Notes: generated from the letters alone by a model not told the origin. Counted from the first letter of the stretch, positions 6,211-13,707 are shown. The stretch is 14,436 nt of DNA from JANQKX01 sp039028695 (GCA_039028695.1 JBCCHN010000134.1:1-14436); one strand, 5' to 3'. Program-made: numbers and translations.

Positions 6211-7398
6211 ATGACCGAACAAGCAGAAAAAGGACTCTTGCCGGCTGGCCTGGGCGATGTGCTCGCGCCCTCGGCTGCTCACGAGTTTCGGGTGATCGGC
6301 CAGCTGCTGCACCATTTCCAGGCACAGGGCTACGACCAGATCAAGCCGCCCCTGCTAGAGTTTGAGGAAGGCCTGCTGTCCGGCACCGGCGCTGCTGTTT
6401 CCAGTCAGACCTTTCGACTGATGGATCCCATCAGTCATCGCATGATGGGATTGCGGGCGGATATGACGCCGCAGATTGTGCGCATCGCCGCAACCCGTCT
6501 CGAAAAAAGCCCCCGTCCTTTGCGCCTCTGTTACAGCGGCCAGGTGTTGCAGGTGCGCGGTAGCCAATTGCGGCCGGAGCGTCAGTTCGCCCAGGTCGGC
6601 GCGGAACTGATCGGTGCCTCCCAAGCCGAAGCCGATGTGGAGGTGGCCCTTTTGGCCGCCGATTCCCTGCGTCAGCTTGGGATCGAGGGGCTGTCCTTGG
6701 ACATCAATATGCCGCCCCTGGTGGGGGGTCTGACCCGCGATTTGGGCCTGGACGACGGGCTGGCCCATGATCTAAGAGCGGCCTTGGATCGCAAGGATGC
6801 GGCGTCGGTTTCCGAATTGGCCGGCCCGCACCATCAGGTTTTTATCAGTCTATTGCAGGCGGCGGGGCCGGCAGAGGCCTCACTCCGCGCCATCCAGGCC
6901 CTTGACCTGCCGCCGTCGGCGACCCAGGCGGTGGCCCGCCTGGCCGATGTGGTCAATCTCCTGAAAAAGCAGGCGCCCCATTTGGAGTTGACCTTGGATC
7001 CGGTGGAGCATCGCGGCTTTGAGTATCAAACCGGCACCAGCTTCATCCTTTTTGCCAAAGGGGTGCGCGGTGAGCTGGGCCGAGGCGGGCGCTACGAATC
7101 CCGGCCCGTCGGACAGCAAAGCGCAGGTGAGTCGGCGACCGGCTTTTCCCTCTTCATGGATACGGTGTTGCGCGCGCTGGGTCCCGCAACGGCACCAGAT
7201 CGAGTCTATCTGCCCTTCGGTCATGATGCAGCCCGGGCGGCCGCTTTGCGGGGTGACGGCTGGGTCACCGTGTCCGCTTTGGGGGACGACTCGGATGCAA
7301 CTCAGGAAGCCCGTCGCCTCGGCTGTAGCCATATCCTTCAGGACAATCAGGCGATGCCGCTGACGGGTGACCCTTCAAAAGAAGCAAAGGAATCTTAA
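6211..7398 (+). CDS. hisZ: ATP phosphoribosyltransferase regulatory subunit
   Basis: 395 residues. HisZ is a paralogue of histidyl-tRNA synthetase that lacks aminoacylation and forms a hetero-octamer with the short form of HisG. The complex catalyses ATP + PRPP to phosphoribosyl-ATP, the first step of histidine synthesis, and HisZ mediates histidine inhibition. Class II synthetase-like landmarks are LRADMTPQIVRIAATR (81-96), LCYSGQVLQVRG (106-117) and RPERQFAQVGAELIG (121-135). A late motif-3-like GRGGRYE remains, while the HisRS anticodon-binding domain is replaced by a short tail. ATG 6211 is preferred; TTG 6205 in frame would add two residues, and neither has a strong ribosome site. purA starts 3 bases after the stop. 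Its presence predicts a short HisG elsewhere in the genome. Confidence 0.92.
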   Translation: MTEQAEKGLLPAGLGDVLAPSAAHEFRVIGQLLHHFQAQGYDQIKPPLLEFEEGLLSGTGAAVSSQTFRLMDPISHRMMGLRADMTPQIVRIAATRLEKSPRPLRLCYSGQVLQVRGSQLRPERQFAQVGAELIGASQAEADVEVALLAADSLRQLGIEGLSLDINMPPLVGGLTRDLGLDDGLAHDLRAALDRKDAASVSELAGPHHQVFISLLQAAGPAEASLRAIQALDLPPSATQAVARLADVVNLLKKQAPHLELTLDPVEHRGFEYQTGTSFILFAKGVRGELGRGGRYESRPVGQQSAGESATGFSLFMDTVLRALGPATAPDRVYLPFGHDAARAAALRGDGWVTVSALGDDSDATQEARRLGCSHILQDNQAMPLTGDPSKEAKES

Positions 7399-7401
7399 AA
7401 G

Positions 7402-8694
7402 ATGGCCAACGTGGCGGTCGTCGGCTCCCAATGGGGCGACGAGGGAAAGGGAAAAATTGTCGACTGGCTCTCGGAGCGTGCGGACGTGGTTGTGCGCTTC
7501 CAAGGCGGCCACAATGCCGGGCACACTTTGGTTGTGGGGGACGTCACCTATAAGCTGTCCCTCTTGCCCTCGGGCGTGGTCCGGCCGGGTAAGTTGTCGG
7601 TGATTGGCAACGGTGTGGTGGTCGATCCTTGGGCTTTGGTCGAAGAGATGGATCGCCTGCGGGGCCAGGGTGTCGCCTTGTCGCCGGAAAACCTAAAGAT
7701 TGCCGAGAATGCCGCGCTGATCCTGCCCCTTCATGCCAGGATCGACCGGGCGCGGGAGGCACTGCGGGGCGGTGTACAAATCGGCACCACGGGGCGGGGC
7801 ATCGGCCCGGCCTATGAAGATAAGGTGGGCCGTCGCGCGGTACGGGTTTGCGATTTGGCGGATCCGGATCTTTTGGTTCAACGCCTGGACGGAATTTTGC
7901 TTTATGGCAACACTGTGCTCAAGGGTATGGGGGAGGCACCCATGGAGCGGGACGAGATCTTGGCCCAGCTCCAAGAGGTCGCACCCAAAATTCTGCCTTT
8001 CGCCGATCGGGTTTGGCAGCGGCTCTATGACGCGCGGGCGCGGGATCAGCGTATCCTTTTCGAGGGCGCCCAGGGTGCCCTCTTGGATATCGATCACGGC
8101 ACTTATCCCTTTGTAACTTCCTCAAACACCTTGGCAGGGCAAGCCGCGGCTGGTTCGGGTGTGGCGGGGGACGCTCTGGATTACGTTCTGGGGATCACCA
8201 AAGCCTATACCACCCGGGTCGGGGCCGGCCCTTTCCCCACGGAATTGGAGGATGAGGTCGGCCAACGCTTGGGCGAGCGGGGCCGGGAATTCGGCACGGT
8301 CACCGGCCGGCGCCGCCGCTGCGGTTGGTTTGACGCGGTCTTGGTTCGGCAAACCGCCCGCATTGGCGGCATCGACGGTATCGCCTTTACCAAATTGGAC
8401 GTGCTGGACGGTTTACCTGAGCTCAAGGTCTGTAAGGGCTATCGGATTGATGGGCAGGAGGTTGATTATCTGCCCGCTTCCTCCAAGCAGCAGGCATCTG
8501 CCGAGCCCATCTATGAGACCATGCCGGGGTGGGGCGAAAGCACCCAGGGAGCGCGCTCCTGGGCAGATCTTCCCGCCTCGGCAGTAAAGTACATTCGCCG
8601 GGTCGAAGAGCTCATTGAGGTGCCCATCGCGCTCTTGTCCACCTCGCCGGAGCGGGACGACACCATCTTGGTGCGAGATCCCTTTAAAGGCTGA
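7402..8694 (+). CDS. purA: Adenylosuccinate synthetase
   Basis: 430 residues, the standard length. It joins IMP and aspartate at the expense of GTP to give adenylosuccinate, the first committed step to AMP. Seen motifs: GSQWGDEGKGK (8-18), with catalytic Asp13; GGHNAGHT (35-42), with catalytic His41; GTTGRGIGPAYEDK for IMP binding; AYTTRVGAGPFPTEL; the arginine-rich TGRRRRCGWFD; and the guanine-specificity TKLDVLDGL. All catalytic parts are intact. AAGGA (7387-7391) gives a ribosome site inside the end of hisZ, and only 3 bases separate the genes. The hisZ-purA pairing joins ATP consumption by histidine synthesis to AMP supply, which is an inference from position. Confidence 0.97.
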   Translation: MANVAVVGSQWGDEGKGKIVDWLSERADVVVRFQGGHNAGHTLVVGDVTYKLSLLPSGVVRPGKLSVIGNGVVVDPWALVEEMDRLRGQGVALSPENLKIAENAALILPLHARIDRAREALRGGVQIGTTGRGIGPAYEDKVGRRAVRVCDLADPDLLVQRLDGILLYGNTVLKGMGEAPMERDEILAQLQEVAPKILPFADRVWQRLYDARARDQRILFEGAQGALLDIDHGTYPFVTSSNTLAGQAAAGSGVAGDALDYVLGITKAYTTRVGAGPFPTELEDEVGQRLGERGREFGTVTGRRRRCGWFDAVLVRQTARIGGIDGIAFTKLDVLDGLPELKVCKGYRIDGQEVDYLPASSKQQASAEPIYETMPGWGESTQGARSWADLPASAVKYIRRVEELIEVPIALLSTSPERDDTILVRDPFKG

Positions 8695-8701
8695 TAGCCC
8701 C

Positions 8702-8719
8702 AACGCCCGCGTTCTTTTT
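8702..8719 (+). terminator. Weak candidate terminator after purA
   Basis: AACGC-CC-GCGTT (8702-8713) begins 8 bases after the purA stop and is followed by CTTTTTG. The stem is only 4 to 5 pairs with a minimal loop, so this is a poor intrinsic terminator at best. It is the only hairpin with a U-run found in the purA-kinase gap. Confidence 0.25.
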
Positions 8720-8859
8720 GATCGCTAAGCCTTGCCTTGGGTCGGCACCGTTTAGTCGGCCGGCGTTAACCTCTTCTTTGCCATATTTTTGTTTACTAAA
8801 GCGTCAAGGCAGGGTGCTGCGACCGATGCCAATCCTATGCTGAAAACACTGATTTCAAA

Positions 8860-8872
8860 CAGGAAATTCCTG
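8860..8872. promoter_or_regulatory. 13-base palindrome CAGGAA-A-TTCCTG before the pseudokinase gene
   Basis: This perfect 6+1+6 dyad lies 20 bases upstream of the preferred start (8892), in an AT-richer stretch (~8760-8885). It could be an operator or a small leader hairpin near the ribosome site. No regulator for it is visible in the window. No convincing -35/-10 pair was found here. Confidence 0.35.
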
Positions 8873-8891
8873 AGAGGCTATTTTGGAGGCT

Positions 8892-10940
8892 ATGGCGGAA
8901 ATCAATCCAGAGTCCCCCTTTGATCCGGGCGTGGCCGCGCATTCGGCCACAGGGGTTGTTGTAAAGGATCGGTATCAGGTTTTTACCGATCAAAGCCTAC
9001 CCGATCTGGATTCTCCCTGCGGCGCCAAGGCCTTCGTCGCCAAACGTCTGTCCGGGGAAGGTGTGCCGCTCTTTGCCTTAGTCTGCCATCGGGGAACCGA
9101 CTTCCGGGCGGATGCTGTTATCTCTTTCATACGCTTGCAAAGCACCAAAGCATTAATGCCGGTAGACTTCGATGTGATGCCTTGGCCGCCGGAAGGCCGC
9201 TATCTACCGGTACTAATCTTTGAAAAGCCAAAGGGACCCCGACTGGATCAGCTGCTGGGAGAGACCTTTGAGCCATGGCGAGAAGAACAAATTCGCGACG
9301 TCTTGCTGTTTTCCTTGACACCCTTTCTTCGGGATCTGGAAGATCGCAACCTGACCCATCGCGCCATTCGGCTGGATAATATTTTTTATGCTGACCCGTC
9401 CCAGCGCGAGGTCATCTTGGGGGAGTGCCTATCAGGTCCCCCTGCCTTTTGTCAGCCGGTTTTGTATGAGCCCATCGACAGTGCCTTGTCCCATCCGGCC
9501 GGGCGGGGCAATGGCACCACCGCCGATGATCTTTATGCATTGGGGGTGCTGATCCTTGTCCTGATGCACGGGGGCAATCCGATCCCCAACATGACCGACG
9601 AAGAGATCGTCACCTCAAAGATCGAGCGCGGGTCCTACGCCACCCTGGTTTCAAAGACTCGTCTTTCCTTACACATGGTCGAGATCCTGCGCGGTCTCTT
9701 GTGCGACAATCCTGAAGAACGTTGGACCGCCGACGATGTCGGCCTGTGGTTGAATGGTCGTCACCTGAGCCCCAAGCAACCTGTGCTGCCCAAGCGGGCG
9801 CAACGGGGCTTCAAGTTCCTGAACGTGACCTACAATTCCGCCGAGCTGCTGGCCTACGCCTTGGCCAAGAATTGGGACGCCGCCTGCGAAGTGGTGCGCA
9901 ACGGCCAGCTCGAGCTTTGGGTACGGCGCAGTCTGTCCGACGAGAAAAAGGCCAACCTCATTCAAATAGCATCGGCGCAGGCGGGCGAGTCAATGGACAG
10001 CGGCGGGGAAAGCGACCGTGCTTTGGCCATGGCGCTGGTGGCCTTGCACCCCGCGGCGCCCCTTCGCTTGCGATCCTTGTCCGCTAAGATCGACGGTGTT
10101 TTCCGCCTGCTTATGGTCCAGTTTGATGATCCCGACACCCGCAGGCAGGTTGTGGAGATTCTCAAAGGGCGCATTGGCCAGGCCTGGATCGACTGTCAAC
10201 TGACCGTGCGGCCTGAATATAACTCCTATAAGAAAACCTATGACGTGGGCCTGCGGCGGCTGCTTCAGGATCGCCCTGGCTACGGATTAGAGCGGGTTCT
10301 CTACGACTACAATCCGAGCATGCCCTGTCTCAGCCCGCTGCTGGACGGCGGCTTTGTGGCGGATATCCGTTCGGTGCTTTCGGCCCTGGATCGTTTGGCC
10401 CCCTCTATCTCAGGAGATCAGACCCCGATCGATCGGCATATTGTCGCCTTTTTGGCGGCACGTCATATCGGCATGCCCGAAGCAATCCTTAGGGGATTGA
10501 ACGATCAAAGCAATGAGGCGAACTATCGGTTGGATATGTTACGCCTGTTGAGCGAAGGGCAACGGGCTTTTGGGCCTCCACGCCTTTGTGCCCTAACCGG
10601 CTGGTTTTCTTCGCTCTGCGAGCCGGTTTTGGAAACCTATCGCAGCCGGGCGACCCGCGAGAAGCTGCGAGAGTCCATGGAGTGGGAGGTCCAAGAAGGA
10701 AGCCTGAACGGCCTGTTTTACCTGATCGACGATATCCGGACCCGCCAACAGGACAATCTGAATTTTGAGCAAGCCCAGGCCATGTTTTTGACCTGCGCCC
10801 GCGAGATGGCTTGGATCCGGGCTGGCGGATTGACCGAGCCGACCTATGTCAAGCGATTAGCTCGCCCCGTGGCAACGGCGATATCGGCAGTGGCGGCCAG
10901 TTTCGCCTTTTTGGTAATGACGGTCATTTATGTCACGTAA
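8892..10940 (+). CDS. Tail-anchored protein with degenerate Ser/Thr-kinase-like domain (probable pseudokinase)
   Basis: 682 residues. Residues ~25-290 keep the outline of a eukaryotic-type kinase: THRAIRLDNIFY (155-166) for the catalytic loop, VILGECLSG (174-182) at the DFG position, YEPIDSALS in the APE region, TTADDLYALGVLILVLMHGG (209-228) for helix F, and NPEERWTADDV (273-283) for subdomain XI. The HRD Asp is Ala158, the loop Lys is Arg160, the DFG Asp is Glu178 at best, and no glycine loop or VAIK lysine is seen (FALVCHRG, 61-68). Catalysis is therefore unlikely. Residues ~300-655 are mostly helical and match no family I recognise. KRLARP then a 23-residue hydrophobic segment (660-682) end the protein, giving a tail anchor with the body in the cytoplasm. 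ATG 8892 has GGAGG only 2 bases away; TTG 8883, three codons earlier, is possible. Probably an operon with the next gene. Confidence 0.8.
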   Translation: MAEINPESPFDPGVAAHSATGVVVKDRYQVFTDQSLPDLDSPCGAKAFVAKRLSGEGVPLFALVCHRGTDFRADAVISFIRLQSTKALMPVDFDVMPWPPEGRYLPVLIFEKPKGPRLDQLLGETFEPWREEQIRDVLLFSLTPFLRDLEDRNLTHRAIRLDNIFYADPSQREVILGECLSGPPAFCQPVLYEPIDSALSHPAGRGNGTTADDLYALGVLILVLMHGGNPIPNMTDEEIVTSKIERGSYATLVSKTRLSLHMVEILRGLLCDNPEERWTADDVGLWLNGRHLSPKQPVLPKRAQRGFKFLNVTYNSAELLAYALAKNWDAACEVVRNGQLELWVRRSLSDEKKANLIQIASAQAGESMDSGGESDRALAMALVALHPAAPLRLRSLSAKIDGVFRLLMVQFDDPDTRRQVVEILKGRIGQAWIDCQLTVRPEYNSYKKTYDVGLRRLLQDRPGYGLERVLYDYNPSMPCLSPLLDGGFVADIRSVLSALDRLAPSISGDQTPIDRHIVAFLAARHIGMPEAILRGLNDQSNEANYRLDMLRLLSEGQRAFGPPRLCALTGWFSSLCEPVLETYRSRATREKLRESMEWEVQEGSLNGLFYLIDDIRTRQQDNLNFEQAQAMFLTCAREMAWIRAGGLTEPTYVKRLARPVATAISAVAASFAFLVMTVIYVT

Positions 10941-10990
10941 ATAGAAAGAAGTGATTTGGAAAAAATTGGGCAAGAACTTCGAGGTCGATA

Positions 10991-11572
10991 ATGGCGGAAA
11001 ATGTAAAAGTGAAAAAAGCGGCTAGACAACAGAGTGGGTCCGCTAAAAAGTCACTTGTTATGGGCGCATGTTTTTGCTTGCCGCTGATGGTCGTGCTTTG
11101 GCCAACAGCTATTTTGCTTTGTTTTTCCATGGCCCCTACCATCTTTGCCTTTTTTGCCGAACGGGCTCAGCAGAAGCACCTGACGCTTACCATCGGTTTG
11201 CTGAACATTTGTGGCAGCTTGCCGGCCTTGGTAACCCTTTGGGAGGTTGGGCACAGTCATACCACCATGTTGGCCTTGCTGCAGGATAACACCACCTGGC
11301 TCACCGCCTACCTTTTTGCCGCCTTTGGATGGGTCATCTATTTAGTCTCCGCCTTTGGCGTCGCCCAATACCACCGCGGTACAATCGATGCACGCTTGGA
11401 TGCGCTGGAGCAAAAGCAGCGTGATTTGTTAGAAGCCTGGGGAGACGACGTGATTACAGCGGACGCCCGCTACTTTGCCCAACTGCACACAGCGGTCGAA
11501 GAAGAGAATGACGAAGTCGCCGCCGAGACAGTGGTGGAGCCGCCTTTATCTCAAGCTCAAACGGCGCCGTAG
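10991..11572 (+). CDS. Three-helix membrane protein of unknown function
   Basis: 193 residues; I do not recognise a family. The basic N-terminus (KVKKAARQQSGSAKK, 6-20) should stay in the cytoplasm. Membrane segments are likely near 22-46 (possibly extending to 57), 66-84 and 104-125. A charged helix, TIDARLDALEQKQRDLLEAW (131-150), may form a coiled coil, followed by an acidic, low-complexity end rich in Glu, Val and Ala. A GAGG ribosome site is at 10980-10983. The gene begins 50 bases after the pseudokinase stop with no terminator between, so cotranscription is likely. Both products are predicted membrane proteins with cytoplasmic parts that could meet; an interaction is inference only. Confidence 0.78.
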   Translation: MAENVKVKKAARQQSGSAKKSLVMGACFCLPLMVVLWPTAILLCFSMAPTIFAFFAERAQQKHLTLTIGLLNICGSLPALVTLWEVGHSHTTMLALLQDNTTWLTAYLFAAFGWVIYLVSAFGVAQYHRGTIDARLDALEQKQRDLLEAWGDDVITADARYFAQLHTAVEEENDEVAAETVVEPPLSQAQTAP

Positions 11573-11608
11573 GACCCCTGCCTGGGTCCCACGGCCGGTA
11601 TCTTTTTT
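11572..11608 (+). terminator. Hairpin and U-run between convergent genes
   Basis: GGACCC (11572-11577) pairs perfectly with GGGTCC (11584-11589) around a 6-base loop, right at the end of the membrane protein gene. A run of six T (11603-11608) follows 13 bases later, further off than in a textbook intrinsic terminator. It probably ends the pseudokinase operon. The same stem could also act on the opposing rpoH transcript, but no U-run follows on that strand. Confidence 0.42.
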
Positions 11609-11621
11609 ACGGTTTTGGAGC

Positions 11622-12506
11622 TTATCCGCCGGCCAGGCGTTCTTCGATGGCCGCGTTGCGGATCGCCTTTTGCAGTTTTTCAAAGGCGCGAACCTCGATT
11701 TGCCGAACACGCTCTCGGCTGATGCCGTATTCGTGGGAGAGGTCTTCCAAGGTCGTGGGCTCGTCCTTGAGCCGCCGTTCGCGCAAGATATGCTGTTCGC
11801 GTTCATTGAGGTTGGCCATGGCAGCGGTCAAGAGTTCGCGCCGCTTGCCCATCTCTTCAGATTCAGCCAGCATCTCTTCTTGATTGTCGGTTTCGTCTTC
11901 CAGCCAATCTTGCCATTCCCCATCTCCATCAATCCGCAAAGGCGCGTTCAGGGAATGATCGGGGGCGGCCAGACGTCGGTTCATGGAGACCACGTCTTGC
12001 TCGGGCACGCCCAGGGTGTCGGCGATTTTTGACACATGTTCGGGCTGGAGGTCTCCGTCCTCGAAGGCTTTCAGCTGCCCCTTGAGCTTGCGCAGATTGA
12101 AGAACAGCTTCTTCTGCGAGGCTGTGGTGCCCATCTTGACCAAGGACCAGGAGTGCAGAATGTATTCTTGGATCGAGGCCCGGATCCACCACATGGCATA
12201 GGTGGCCAGGCGGAAGCCCCGCTCCGGGTCGAAGCGCTTTACCGCCTGCATCATGCCCACGTTCCCTTCCGAGATCAACTCGGACAAGGGCAGGCCGTAG
12301 CCCCGATATCCCATGGCGATCTTGGCCACCAAGCGCAGGTGCGAGGTGACCAACTTGTGGGCGGATTCCACATCCTCGCGTTCGCGCCAAGCCTTGGCCA
12401 GCATGTATTCCTCATCCTGCGCCAGCATGGGGAATTTGCGAATTTCCTGCAGATACGAGCTCAGATTTCCTTCTGGAACCAGCACTGGAACTTTTGCTGT
12501 CGACAT
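11622..12506 (-). CDS. rpoH: RNA polymerase sigma-32 factor (heat shock)
   Basis: 294 residues from ATG 12506-12504. It directs RNA polymerase to heat-shock promoters (chaperones, proteases). Visible parts: sigma region 1.2/2.1 (NLSSYLQEIRKFPMLAQDEE, 14-33), region 2 core HLRLVAKIAMGYRGYGLPL (56-74) and RFDPERGFRLATYAMWWI (91-108), and the RpoH box QKKLFFNLRK (131-140), which separates RpoH from other sigma70 proteins. Region 4.2 with its helix-turn-helix is TTLEDLSHEYGISRERVRQI (251-270). GTG 12515, ATG 12512 and ATG 12506 are all in frame. The last is preferred because AGGGAG (12520-12515) then lies 8 bases upstream, whereas it would be 2 or fewer bases from the others. rluD lies upstream on the same strand, 110-120 bases away. 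The leader contains a 14-base tandem duplication and a hairpin. Some alphaproteobacteria carry more than one RpoH. Confidence 0.96.
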   Translation of the reverse strand: MSTAKVPVLVPEGNLSSYLQEIRKFPMLAQDEEYMLAKAWREREDVESAHKLVTSHLRLVAKIAMGYRGYGLPLSELISEGNVGMMQAVKRFDPERGFRLATYAMWWIRASIQEYILHSWSLVKMGTTASQKKLFFNLRKLKGQLKAFEDGDLQPEHVSKIADTLGVPEQDVVSMNRRLAAPDHSLNAPLRIDGDGEWQDWLEDETDNQEEMLAESEEMGKRRELLTAAMANLNEREQHILRERRLKDEPTTLEDLSHEYGISRERVRQIEVRAFEKLQKAIRNAAIEERLAGG

Positions 12507-12531
12507 GTCCATCACTCCCTACTTGGTGAAG

Positions 12532-12559
12532 CTACTGCAAACAAACTACTGCAAACAAA
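12532..12559. repeat. Exact tandem duplication of 14 bases in the rpoH leader
   Basis: CTACTGCAAACAAA occurs twice head to tail with no mismatch (12532-12545 and 12546-12559), and CGACT (12560-12564) resembles the start of a third unit. In the sense of rpoH this reads TTTGTTTGCAGTAG twice, ending 12 bases before the AGGGAG ribosome site. Such a block could bind a regulator, form alternative leader structures, or simply be a recent slippage product. The repeat is certain; the function is unknown. Confidence 0.9.
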
Positions 12560-12593
12560 CGACTAAGGAACAAGATGCCTAAACACGCAGGCG

Positions 12594-12627
12594 AATTTAA
12601 TCCGACCAAATTGGTCAAGATTAAATT
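12594..12627. repeat. Long hairpin between rluD and rpoH
   Basis: Outer arms AATTTAATC (12594-12602) and GATTAAATT (12619-12627) are exactly complementary. Inside them GACCAA (12604-12609) mirrors TTGGTC (12611-12616). The only flaws are one base on the left and two on the right between the blocks. The structure begins within the rluD stop codon. In the rluD direction it is followed by TCGCCTGC, not U-rich, so it is not a standard terminator. It may stabilise the rluD 3' end, terminate weakly, or be an operator for rpoH. A TTGACC in the minus-strand arm lacks a fitting -10. Confidence 0.6.
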
Positions 12628-13615
12628 ATAATTTTTCTAAAACCCCGATCAAGTCCCTTATATCAGATGGTAATTTTGTTTGGAATCTCAAGTCTTTTCC
12701 GGTTGCGGGATGGCAAAATCCCAGAGTTGAAGCATGCAGCGCCTGACCATGGAGGCCGGCCAGGGCCGGTGCCAAATCAGGGGCCAAGGCACCCGGCAAA
12801 CTCTTGGCCTTTTGCCGTTGGTTGCCCCCATAAAGGGGATCTCCCAAGAGGCTATGGCCCTGGTGGCTCAAATGAACCCGGATCTGGTGGGTTCGGCCGG
12901 TTAAAAGGTGGCAGCGGACCTGGCTGACCCGGTCATCGGCGAAGGCCCGCTCCACCTGATAGGCGGTGGCGGCCTCGCGGCCTCCATGCTTGAGGACCGC
13001 CATTTTTTTGCGATTACGGGGCGACCGGCCAATGTTTCCGGTCAGGGTTCCTGCCCGGGGCCGAGGCGTACCCCAGACCAAGGCGGTGTAACTCCGCTCG
13101 ATCGTCCGCGCGGAAAATTGTTCCACCAGCCCCCGGTGGGCCTTATCGCTTTTGGCAGCCACCATGATACCGCTGGTGTCCTTGTCCAGACGGTGAACGA
13201 TTCCCGGGCGCTGAACGCCGCCGATGCCGGTCAGGGAATCCCCGCAATGGGCGATCAGGGCGTTCACCAAGGTGCCGTCCGGATTTCCAGCGGCGGGGTG
13301 GACAACCAGTCCGGCAGGCTTGTTCAACACAATCAGATCCTCATCTTCGTATAGGATATCCAAGGGGATGTCCTGACCCGTCGGAACGGCAGGATGAGGC
13401 TGGGGCATAATGATGGCAAATCTTTGACCGCTTTGGGTCTTGAAGGCGGCATCCCGGATGACATTTTTGTCATCTCGAACCTGGCCTCCTTCGATCAAGG
13501 TTTTGAGCCGGCTGCGGGATAGGCTCGGCAGGCTGTCGGCCAGAAAGCGGTCGAGCCGAGTGCCGGCTTGGTCGGGGCTTACGATTGCCTGAAGCTGTTC
13601 CCTTTTGTCCGACAT
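12626..13615 (-). CDS. rluD: RluA-family 23S rRNA pseudouridine synthase, RluD-like
   Basis: 329 residues, typical of RluD (about 325). RluD isomerises uridines of 23S rRNA helix 69 (E. coli positions 1911, 1915 and 1917) and aids 50S assembly. An N-terminal S4 RNA-binding domain spans ~17-70 (GTRLDRFLADSLPSLSRSRL). The synthase domain has YEDEDLIVLNKPAGLVVHP (89-107) and the catalytic motif HRLDKDTSG (141-149), with Asp144. The later RTHQIRVHLSHQGHSLLGDPLY segment is the family's conserved end of the active site. The combination of S4 domain, length and the rpoH neighbour favours RluD over RluA or RluC, but assignment to a specific rRNA site is by similarity. The ribosome site before ATG 13615 is weak (GGACCAAAG). 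A promoter with a perfect TATAAT is placed just upstream. Confidence 0.93.
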   Translation of the reverse strand: MSDKREQLQAIVSPDQAGTRLDRFLADSLPSLSRSRLKTLIEGGQVRDDKNVIRDAAFKTQSGQRFAIIMPQPHPAVPTGQDIPLDILYEDEDLIVLNKPAGLVVHPAAGNPDGTLVNALIAHCGDSLTGIGGVQRPGIVHRLDKDTSGIMVAAKSDKAHRGLVEQFSARTIERSYTALVWGTPRPRAGTLTGNIGRSPRNRKKMAVLKHGGREAATAYQVERAFADDRVSQVRCHLLTGRTHQIRVHLSHQGHSLLGDPLYGGNQRQKAKSLPGALAPDLAPALAGLHGQALHASTLGFCHPATGKDLRFQTKLPSDIRDLIGVLEKL

Positions 13616-13659
13616 CTTTGGTCCACGAAGCAGTGGCCCCAGCCTGTAAAATTCAAAGA

Positions 13660-13688
13660 TTGTCCCTGGCGGGGCTGACTATTATAAG
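13660..13688 (+). promoter_or_regulatory. Candidate sigma70 promoter of the small membrane protein gene
   Basis: TTGTCC (13660-13665) and TATAAG (13683-13688) with an ideal 17-base spacer point to a start near 13695, about 50 bases before the ATG at 13747. A GAGTC (GANTC) site lies shortly upstream of that ATG. Confidence 0.42.
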
Positions 13689-13707
13689 AGCCTGTCGTGA
13701 ATGACAA
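13681..13707 (-). promoter_or_regulatory. Candidate sigma70 promoter of rluD
   Basis: On the minus strand TTGTCA (13707-13702) is followed after 15 bases by a perfect TATAAT (13686-13681). The spacing is shorter than the ideal 17. The predicted start near 13674 gives a leader of about 60 bases to the rluD ATG. The -10 overlaps that of the plus-strand promoter on the opposite strand. Confidence 0.42.

Noticed and set aside
12036..12566. Plus-strand open frame of 176 codons opposite rpoH
   Set aside because: Antisense to conserved sigma regions 2 and 3, with no ribosome site or recognisable domain.
12560..12625. ROSE-type RNA thermometer or sigma32-dependent promoter before rpoH
   Set aside because: No anti-Shine-Dalgarno hairpin with the ROSE signature and no CTTGAA/CCCCAT-type boxes at proper spacing could be seen.
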